Of a stretch of DNA of 35,896 nt, positions 9,271 to 16,898 are shown in pieces (position 1 is the first letter of the stretch; the number at the start of each line of letters is the position of its first letter). A program made the translations under genes and the position numbers. The notes under the pieces were generated by a model. That model had not been told where the DNA came from. It searched no databases and worked only from the letters and a program-made list of their open reading frames with translations. The stretch is from positions 1 to 35,896 of the forward strand of contig JAATFH010000561.1 in assembly GCA_015655315.1 (NCBI GenBank), given 5' to 3'. The stretch comes from Terriglobales bacterium (GTDB lineage Bacteria > Acidobacteriota > Terriglobia > Terriglobales > Acidobacteriaceae).

Positions 9271-9293
9271 CCTCGACAATCGGAGCCGAACGT

Positions 9294-9884
9294 ATGGCGA
9301 CTTTCCGACCCGAGTCCGGGGACTCAGACAACTCGATTACCGCCCTACTCTCCCAATTAGGCGATGGCAACCAAGAGGTTGAAGCACGTCTAATTCGACA
9401 AATCTATGACGAATTGCGTCGGGTTGCGGGTCGTTATATGCGACACGAGCGGGGGAACCACACATTACAGCCCACGGCACTTGCCCACGAAGCTTACACA
9501 CGCCTCGTTCAGCAGCCTGGGGTTTCGTGGCAAAGCCGGGCTCACTTCTTCGCCACAGCTTCTCAGCTAATGCGGCATATTCTCGTAGATCATGCCCGTG
9601 CGCGCCGTGCCGGCAAGCGAGGAGGGATCCAGCATCAGGTCACGTTAGATGAGGCTCTTCTTCCGGTACACAACCATTCCATTGATGTACTTGCTCTTCA
9701 CGAGGCTCTAGAACGCTTGACGGTTTTTGATCCTCGCCAGGGACGCCTGGTAGAGCTCCATTTCTTTGGAGGTTTATCTTTCGAAGAGATTGCCTTGGTT
9801 CTTCACATCTCAGAGCGGACGGCAAAGCGCGACTGGAACATGGCGCGCGCATGGCTGAAAAACGAGCTCTCAAAACAGCCATGA
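9294..9884 (+). CDS. ECF-type RNA polymerase sigma factor
   Basis: 196 aa; TALAHEAYTRLVQQPGVSWQSRAHFFATASQLMRHILVDHARARRAGKRGG and C-terminal region-4 HTH (LSFEEIALVLHISERTAKRDWNMARAWL). Confidence 0.93.
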   Translation: MATFRPESGDSDNSITALLSQLGDGNQEVEARLIRQIYDELRRVAGRYMRHERGNHTLQPTALAHEAYTRLVQQPGVSWQSRAHFFATASQLMRHILVDHARARRAGKRGGIQHQVTLDEALLPVHNHSIDVLALHEALERLTVFDPRQGRLVELHFFGGLSFEEIALVLHISERTAKRDWNMARAWLKNELSKQP

Positions 9885-11431
9885 CTCCGGAACTCTGGAA
9901 ACGTCTAAAGCCGCTTTATGACGCGGTCGTTGAGATGCCAGAGGCTGATCGTGCCAAGTTCGTGGACGAGGCATGCGGCAATGACAGCCAATTGAGAGGG
10001 GAGCTCACTGCGCTTCTGGAGGCCAGTGCCGAGCCTACTGGAAGTAGTGACTCTCCAATTGTCAGCTTTGGAAACTTATTTCCCCAATGCACTAAGACCT
10101 TTTCTATCGGCGAGCTAGTGTTAGAGCGCTTCAAGATCGTACGCCACCTGGGCACCGGCGGCATGGGAGAAGTCTATGAAGCTCTGGATCTTGAACTGGG
10201 GCGAATTGCGCTCAAAACCATCCGTCCAGAAGTCGCGGGAAGCCCGGATACGCTTGCGCGGTTCAGAAAGGAGGTTCAGGTCGCACGGAAGATCAGCGGC
10301 CAGCATGTTTGTCGTATCCACGAGCTGTTCGTCATTCCGGCTTCCACAAAAGAGCCGCAAAGAGCCTTCTTGACAATGGAACTCCTCGAAGGGATGACTC
10401 TCGCCGACAAGATTGACAAAGATGGCCCCCTCCCATGGCAAGAGACACGACTCATCGCCCTTCAAATGTGCGATGGTCTGCATACAATTCACGAAGCCGG
10501 AATCATTCACCGCGATCTGAAGAGTCGCAATATCATGCTTTCCTCGCGCAATGGGGGCATCTGCGCTGTCCTGATGGACTTCGGTCTTGCGCGTGAGTTC
10601 TCGAAACCCGTGTCTGCGACCCTGACGGTATCAATAGCGTCGGGCGCTATTGCCGGCACTCCCGATTACATGGCGCCTGAACAGTTCGCGGGTAATGAAC
10701 TGACGCCTGCCGTCCCCCCGCGAGTGGCGCCTGCTTGTTCTGGTTCATGCTTGGGCTACTTCCGCCATCGCTTAGTTATTACGGTTGCATATTTCAGGCT
10801 CTCGAACAGGTGATTTCCGGACCGAACAACTTCGATAAAACCGTAGAAGACGCGTTATCGACGCATTATTAAGTAAGAATAGGGACTGGGAGTGTTTAGC
10901 CCCTGGTCCCTACGGTTGCACAACGACGCGTGCCACTTCATTTTATTGCAACCATTATCGTTTTGCTTCCCTGAAAGTTTCGCTTCGTTGATCTGGAGTG
11001 TATCGCTTGATGGTGGAAACCCCGCAAGTTGATGCCAGATATCGCGCGTCGCCAATGTTTTCTATTCTTCTAACGGTAAGATCGCAGCCTATATCTTGAA
11101 TAATGCAAGTAGTCCAGCAGCCAGGGTGATAGATCTCGATGATCGCAAAATTGTGGGTGACGTTCCTCTCCCAAACTATCCCCGAGATACGCTTCTACAG
11201 TTCACGCTTGATGGACGCGCTCTGACATTTGTTGAACAACAAAAACAGGATTCGCTTTAACTTTGCAGCCAATTGACGGATCAGCATCTCATTTGCTGAC
11301 TAGTTGGTTTAAGGATCCAATCTCAGATTTCGCTTGGTCTCCGTCGGGTAAGGTCCTAGCGATTATGTGGGAACACTCGATTTTCTGATGTCGCCTTGAT
11401 TTCAGACCAGCCAGTTAGGTCTCTTGACTGA
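9881..11431 (+). pseudogene. Ser/Thr protein kinase with C-terminal TolB/WD40-like propeller, disrupted
   Basis: Intact kinase N-lobe and catalytic loop (LGTGGMGEVYEA, IIHRDLKSRNIML, LMDFGLAREF, APEQ); ORF ends at 10813 in unrelated sequence. Propeller pieces recur in shifted frames downstream: SLIWSVSLDGGNPAS*, NVFYSSNGKIAAYILNNASSPAARVIDLDDRKIVGDVPLPNY, LTLQPIDGSASHLLTSWFKDPISDFAWSPSGKVLAIMW and SDVALISDQPVRSLD*. Confidence 0.85.
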
Positions 11432-11656
11432 ATTAACAATTCCTGCCACTTTCTTTGAGTTCTGGCCACGTCAACGATCCGAAGTATGGCGCACTTAGAC
11501 CGTCTCTCGAGACTATGGTTCTCCGTCCAAAGAATGTTCGAGAGAGACTTCCCTCTCCCCGAAAAACACATGCCGATGCTTGTTAAAAGGGAGTTCAATC
11601 GTAGAACTCCCCGACAACATCAGAACGTGCCCCTAACCCTTCGACAGGGAGGGCGC

Positions 11657-12283
11657 TTAGCTGACAGTTACGAGCCAATAAGCACGTACAGTCTGGGCAA
11701 ACATCGCCAGGTTAGGTCCAGCGATTTCGACTCTGCCGTCTGTCGCCATTGTGAACGGGCTCGGCCAAGGGTCTCTGATGACCAGTGATATGATCTGCGG
11801 CCCATTTGGTGTGGGGATATAACTGGCGGCCGTGACGACCACAGCATGGCCACTGCTGGGCCCAGTAGCAAAAGCAATCAGGATTGGATGTTGCTGGTTA
11901 AGTTCATTCAATAGAGCGTCCGGAGTTGGAAGACCTTGACCGTTCGCTGAATGAATGGTGCGGATTTGTCCCTCGACCGTACGCCCCCAGCCATTTAGTG
12001 CCCCGTTGATCGCAGCATCGCTTCCAGGCTGGTCGACTGGGATCCCATAGGTTCGCGTAACTATCTCTTGCTGTGTAGCGGGTATGCCGTAATAGTTGAG
12101 GATCATCTGAATCGAGGCTGCCCAGCACCATTCATTCTGCTGTTGAGCAGCCGCGTAGAAGTTAAAGTCAGCTGTCCGAATGCCTACGTATTGCTGTGCG
12201 TAGCTTCGAATCGCCGAGATTACCAGAACGGTTAAGACAGTAATACGCAAATACGAAAGGGTCTTGTATTCTATATTTCGCAT
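11657..12283 (-). CDS. Secreted papain-like (C39-like/AvrRpt2-like) cysteine protease
   Basis: 208 aa; N-terminal hydrophobic segment, QQQNEWCWAASIQMILNYYG (Cys), GHAVVVTAASYI (His), VIRDPWP (Asp). Confidence 0.82.
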   Translation of the reverse strand: MRNIEYKTLSYLRITVLTVLVISAIRSYAQQYVGIRTADFNFYAAAQQQNEWCWAASIQMILNYYGIPATQQEIVTRTYGIPVDQPGSDAAINGALNGWGRTVEGQIRTIHSANGQGLPTPDALLNELNQQHPILIAFATGPSSGHAVVVTAASYIPTPNGPQIISLVIRDPWPSPFTMATDGRVEIAGPNLAMFAQTVRAYWLVTVS

Positions 12284-12391
12284 GTCCAGTTTCCTCGCAA
12301 TTGATTTGCAGGATATTCACGCCTGCAATCTGATAGGCGTGGGTTCACGCGAAATTGGGCCATTGCGATCCCGGAGCTGTATCCAGAAAAT

Positions 12392-12580
12392 TCAATAGAG
12401 TGGCTCAGACTTGGTCGCAGCTTCGCCTAAGCTCTTTCTCGTAATGAAGTGGACCAATTCTAATGCATCTTTGGTAGCAGTCCTGGTTGTTCCATCGTCA
12501 GACACAAGTCCGCGACAGAACTCCGAGGATGGGATCCGAGTCGGCAAGAAATGTTTGCGACCGAATGTGGACTTGTACAA
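12392..12580 (-). CDS. Short hypothetical ORF
   Basis: 62 aa from a TTG start; no recognisable domain and a competing ORF on the other strand. Confidence 0.15.
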   Translation of the reverse strand: MYKSTFGRKHFLPTRIPSSEFCRGLVSDDGTTRTATKDALELVHFITRKSLGEAATKSEPLY

Positions 12581-12669
12581 CCGGGAGTCCCAATCAAGAC
12601 AACGAGGGAAAGCTCAGGGAATGTGATCTTTTATTTAAACTGTGTTAACTTACGCACTAAGAGACTTGA

Positions 12670-13248
12670 TCAGAGATCGAATTGAGCCCTTATCCGTATA
12701 TCTTGAGGATGGGTGGGGCCTACATCCCGACCCCAAGTCTCACGAACTTCCCGAAGTATTAGCGAGAACGGTCCCACATGGAGCAGTTGCCGCGAGGCGA
12801 CTTGGCCAAACCAGAGTGGTTCCATCTTCGAATTACACGAGAGACACCACGCTTCACCGTCTTCAGTGTCAGACTTCGTGCCCGCGTCCGCTTTCCAGAA
12901 ATGCGTCACAAGGATTCGTTCTTCTTTGACTCCGTGAAAGAACTGCTTGGTTGTTTGGCGAGATAACTTGTAGTAGCCCACCCGCTTCGAATTCTCTCCG
13001 AACAACCACTCTCGCTTGTGCTTGGAATCAAGCTCGATCTTGATCGTGCCACTTTCCGGAGTTGCTCCGGACAAACTTCCACCGCTCGAATGCGTCGAGA
13101 TGTCCATAGAGGCACTGGAATCAGACTGTATCGAGATTGCATAAGAGACGAGCATCTCCCCGGCGCCGGCATCGTTTCCGGAACTTTCAATGAGGCGCTC
13201 GATGGCCGCATTCAGCTCAAACTTGGAGACTTCATTCTCGCTCAGCAT
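12670..13248 (-). CDS. Hypothetical protein downstream of the ParA-like gene
   Basis: 192-aa ORF, same strand as the ParA-like and integrase genes: ELNAAIERLIESSGNDAGAGEMLVSYAISIQSDSS... Confidence 0.55.
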   Translation of the reverse strand: MLSENEVSKFELNAAIERLIESSGNDAGAGEMLVSYAISIQSDSSASMDISTHSSGGSLSGATPESGTIKIELDSKHKREWLFGENSKRVGYYKLSRQTTKQFFHGVKEERILVTHFWKADAGTKSDTEDGEAWCLSCNSKMEPLWFGQVASRQLLHVGPFSLILREVRETWGRDVGPTHPQDIRIRAQFDL

Positions 13249-13329
13249 TCGGATGTTGTGAAACAGTTGAATGCTATTACGCTCTAACTGCTGATTTCTT
13301 CCCGTGAACGCATCTACCGCCTTCCCGGA

Positions 13330-14363
13330 TCAGGACATCGGAGAAATACGTGAACCAGGAACCATATCAGCTATCTCTGTCCAAAGCGCTTCGATTTCCT
13401 TTCTCGCACCTACGTGGCTCCTGGAGGTTCCCACATCATGTGGAGTCGATCCGTCTTTCTTCCAGTCCCGCGCGTTTGGGTCGAAACCGGCCTTTGCATC
13501 GAAACCGACGAATGTATATGCTTCGCGATTTCCGATCTTGGTCTGAGCTAGCGAAACCTTCGAGCTGCTCAACGTGCCCAGAAACTTGTTCACATCTGTC
13601 TCAAATGCCTGGCCGAGAGGCCCCCATTCGTTGCGGCGATAACCTTCATCCGTGAAATGAACTTGTTCATGATAAGCAGCAGCCTTGGACCTGGATCCCG
13701 CAGAAATAACCTCGTAAAATCGCGATAAAAGCACGGATGGCAAGCATGCTTCAGAATTGGGTAGTTGTATCTCAGAGGAACTAGTACCAAATCGACAGAA
13801 TCCCGAACTGTTTCGAGAAATGCTATGTTGCTCCGCTCCCAGTTTTCTTCGCTATAGCCGTAATCAATCCGCGGGCAATCGACCAATATCACGTCGTATG
13901 AACCTCCCACCCGCATGGCCACTGGGAGTTCCTTAAAATCGGAGAGCGCAGTGGAGTCGATTGTGGGAAACTTGTCGGACCGTTGCTTTAAGATCTCGTG
14001 AAAGTCTGTTTGACCGGGTCCGAAAAGAACTCTGACTCTCTTACCGAGTTTCGCGAGAAATCCGGCTAGACAGATACACAAGGTCGTACATCCGGTACTA
14101 GCATTTGGATTTGAAACCGCAACGGCAAACGGCCTTTGCTGAATGCCCTCGATGGACAAACTGATGTTCAGGTTGAACTTGTGCGCCATGCTAGATAAGG
14201 TCTCAAGGATCGGACCATGACCTCTCTCGTGCCGTTCAATCGTTCGGACACTGTAATGGAGTATCTCTGCAAGTTGCTCGCGTGAAGGCCCAAGAGTTCT
14301 TCGGATTTCCATGAGGCCCTTGCCGGATCCGAGATGATCAAGAGACATTCGAAGATTGCGCAT
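13330..14363 (-). pseudogene. HTH (XRE-like)-ParA/MinD-type ATPase, frameshifted, with degenerate Walker A
   Basis: ORF 13590..14363 has HTH (PSREQLAEILHYSVRTIERHERGHGPILETLSSMA) and a ParA-like region (AVAVSNPNASTGCTTLCICLAGFLAKLGKRVRVLF, YDVILVDCPR). The ParA-like C-terminus (VHFTDEGYRRNEWGPLGQAF...TKIGNREAYTFVGFDAKAGFDP...ARKEIEALWTEIADMV) continues in another frame, ORF 13330..13743. Confidence 0.75.
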
Positions 14364-14569
14364 GTACCGATATTCACGACTTTAGGCACAACTCGCAACC
14401 ACACGAATTGTCGGTACCTGGTGAGTAACCAGTAATATCGAGCGAAATTGATTCGTTTGTTGCTGGCTGAGCTATGAGCCTCGGTAAAAAGTCGCTAATC
14501 GTTGAGCGGCTTTCGTCGCTCTTTCCTCGGTTCACCCGGTATGGCAGTGAGCGATTACGGCATCTGATG

Positions 14570-15787
14570 CTACCAGTCAACTGCGTTAATCTTTGCTCTT
14601 GCTTCCTCGGCGCTGGCTGGCCGCAGGTACCTCGTCGTCGACGCCAAATCCGCATGGCCCATCAAATGTTGCACTGTCCGAAGATCTACACCGTTTCTAA
14701 GCAGCGTCGTGGCGTATGACCGGCGGAACTTGTGGAGCGTCCAGTGCTGGCACTCGTTGTTCTCGTTCCTGCATCCTTCGCACCGCTTGCAGTTCAAATT
14801 CTCTCGTTTGGCCGTTTGCTTGAGAGTACGCAGCATCTTCCGGTCTACGTTTCCAGTAGAAGATGGGAGTACGAGCGTATCTTTTGGATGTTTTTCATGG
14901 CGTTCCTTGAGTGCAGCCAGCACGTCGTCAGTCAGCGTGATGTCCCGTTCCTCAGAGTCCTTCACCCGGAAGCCATAGGCAGATTTCGACCGAACACGGA
15001 GAGTCATCAATTCCTCATCGATATCGCTGTATTCCAGGTGGCACAGTTCCTGCTCACGCAGACCGCATTTGAGAGCTAACAGGTAAGCAAGCCTTTCTTT
15101 AGGTTCGGCAGCCGCAAGAATGGAACTGATCTCGTCGCGTGTGTAAATGGTAGGCAGCTTCTTATCGTATTTCGGGGATGGCGGCAGTATCGCTTTGGCA
15201 TCCTGTTTCTCGAAAAGGAACCATGACTTCACCCGGTTGTGCTTATCGTGAATCGTTCGATCCCCACAGCCGCGTTTGCGTAACGCGGCATGGAACTTGA
15301 GGATGTCCTTGCGCTCAATTTCGTCAAGGTAGGTTTTCTTGATCGTTTTCAGGAATTCATTGCAGACCAATTGTGCCTTAGCGGTCGCCTCCTCGGCACC
15401 TCGATCCCTGCAATCCTCGATATAGTCATCGGCTGACTGGCGCAGTGTCTTTCGCTCCTGCTTCTGCTCGATCTTCAGACCGGCGTCCTTGGCAACCGCT
15501 CTGGCAAGGAACTCTTTTTCAAGGCGCTGTCGTTCCGCTTCGGCATCGGCAGCGTTGCGCCCCACGGTCTTGTACTTAGCTTGCCTTGATTCGTATGTCC
15601 TGATCTCATATACAATGCTGTCGAACTGCTGCTGTTTTTCACCGACCTGAGCATATCCTGGTCGTATGCGTCCATTGCGCCCATATGCAGCCTGCAGCCG
15701 GGTCCATTTGCCGTCACGCTTCACGCGCACAACCACGCTCACCGACCGCTCTCCCACTGAAGCCAACATGCTAAAACCTCCCTGCAA
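14570..15787 (-). CDS. Tyrosine recombinase (phage/island integrase)
   Basis: 405 aa; catalytic signature LKCGLREQELCHLEYSD, HKFRRSYATTLLRNGVDLRTVQHLMGHADLASTTRYL. Likely start at an internal Met (about 15769). Confidence 0.95.
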   Translation of the reverse strand: MQGGFSMLASVGERSVSVVVRVKRDGKWTRLQAAYGRNGRIRPGYAQVGEKQQQFDSIVYEIRTYESRQAKYKTVGRNAADAEAERQRLEKEFLARAVAKDAGLKIEQKQERKTLRQSADDYIEDCRDRGAEEATAKAQLVCNEFLKTIKKTYLDEIERKDILKFHAALRKRGCGDRTIHDKHNRVKSWFLFEKQDAKAILPPSPKYDKKLPTIYTRDEISSILAAAEPKERLAYLLALKCGLREQELCHLEYSDIDEELMTLRVRSKSAYGFRVKDSEERDITLTDDVLAALKERHEKHPKDTLVLPSSTGNVDRKMLRTLKQTAKRENLNCKRCEGCRNENNECQHWTLHKFRRSYATTLLRNGVDLRTVQHLMGHADLASTTRYLRPASAEEARAKINAVDW

Positions 15788-15864
15788 AGGTTAAATGCAT
15801 GTCTACCGCCAGTCAACGTATTAATGATGTTAATAGAATCAATTGCTTACATGGAGCAATTGCG

Positions 15865-15885
15865 GAATCCCTCTCTCTCCGCCAT
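15865..15885. repeat. att core, distal copy (attR)
   Basis: gaatccctctctctccgccat, identical to 4544-4564. Confidence 0.9.
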
Positions 15886-15922
15886 AGGATCTGGGCTGTG
15901 CAAAGCCAATGTAGACGCCAGC

Positions 15923-15953
15923 GTGCCACATATTTGTGGCACTTTTTATTTTT
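15923..15953 (+). terminator. Intrinsic terminator, probably the original tRNA-Ser terminator
   Basis: gtgccaca/tatt/tgtggcac followed by tttttattttt, 38 bp beyond the distal att core. Confidence 0.8.
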
Positions 15954-16297
15954 GTAGGGGTGTTTTGGCATAGAGAACCGTGCCAGACCGACTCTCTGAT
16001 CTAGCACCACACCAGAAAAAGAGTGAGTGATAACGTTGTGGGCTCCTTTTAATATCTGAGTCTCGCCTCCATGATGTATGCCGATGTATGCCAAGTCTTC
16101 CTGAGATCCGATACATAAACGATACCTTGAGAGGCAATGCACGCCGCAGCGAATAGCTCGGTGGCCAATGCTTTAATTTGGGTCATTCGCCCACAAAAAC
16201 TAACATGACATCCGAGGCAGCGTTCAGTGGTCAGAAGGGCGGCGTGATCACTCGGGAACAAACCACATAAGTGCAATTGAGGAATGAAATAGAACGA

Positions 16298-16744
16298 TCA
16301 GGACAGCAGGCGCAGGCTGTTCCTGAGGCGATCGGGATCGACATCTTTGAGCAGCGCTTCAACCTCACGGTGCCCCTGCTCCCAGATCGGGACGGCGGAC
16401 GCGAGCACAGTTCTTCCCTCCGGGGTCAAGCTCAGCCGGCGGCCACGCCGGTCGGAGGGGTCTTTGGCGACGGTGACCAGTCCGCGCCTCTCGAGCGGTT
16501 TGAGCGCGGCGGTGAGCGTGGTGCGATCCATGGCGAGGAGAGTTGCGACGGATGCTATGCCTGGCGGCTCAGGGCGGTTGAGCGACATCATGAGGGAAAA
16601 CTGACCGTTGGTCAGGCCGACGGGGCGAAGCGCCTCATCGAAACGGCGAGCCAAAGCGCGCGCCGCCCGCTGCACATGTAGACAAAGACAGCAATCGCGA
16701 ACGCGCAGCGTAGTTTCGAACGGAACTGAATTAGCTCTTGACAT
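16298..16744 (-). CDS. MarR-family transcriptional regulator
   Basis: ORF listed to 16819; MSRANS start at 16744 fits the promoter. LRPVGLTNGQFSLMMSLNRPEPPGIASVATLLAMDRTTLTAALKPLERRGLVTVAKDPSDRRGRRLSLTPEG is a MarR winged helix. Confidence 0.92.
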   Translation of the reverse strand: MSRANSVPFETTLRVRDCCLCLHVQRAARALARRFDEALRPVGLTNGQFSLMMSLNRPEPPGIASVATLLAMDRTTLTAALKPLERRGLVTVAKDPSDRRGRRLSLTPEGRTVLASAVPIWEQGHREVEALLKDVDPDRLRNSLRLLS

Positions 16745-16751
16745 CTTCTCA

Positions 16752-16780
16752 ACTATGTTGATATCAACGTACATTGTCAA
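16752..16780 (-). promoter_or_regulatory. marR promoter with embedded operator palindrome
   Basis: Minus strand TTGACA (16780-16775), 17-nt spacer, CATAGT (16757-16752); perfect palindrome GTTGATATCAAC at 16757-16768. Confidence 0.65.
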
Positions 16781-16898
16781 GCGCCCCAGCAACCAGGAAC
16801 AGGACAAAGACCTCAGCAACTGCCGCGAGGACCGAAGGGTAATTTAGAGGTGGTTGCGACGACTGGAGAGAACCGCGGGGCAGCCAGTGAGGACCGCT

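Larger units (their letters stand above)
4544..15885. mobile_element. Integrative genomic island in tRNA-Ser(GCT)
   Basis: Perfect 21-bp direct repeat gaatccctctctctccgccat at 4544-4564 (tRNA 3' end) and 15865-15885; tyrosine integrase starts about 80-95 bp inside the distal repeat. Confidence 0.9.

Noticed and set aside
13655-13680. Programmed ribosomal frameshift in the ParA-like gene
   Set aside because: No classical slippery heptamer or downstream stimulatory structure recognised near the frame change; a simple indel is more likely.
15813-16276. Minus-strand ORFs 15813..16142 and 16049..16276 between the island and marR
   Set aside because: Overlap the att core and terminator or lack coherent protein features; no homology recognisable by eye.
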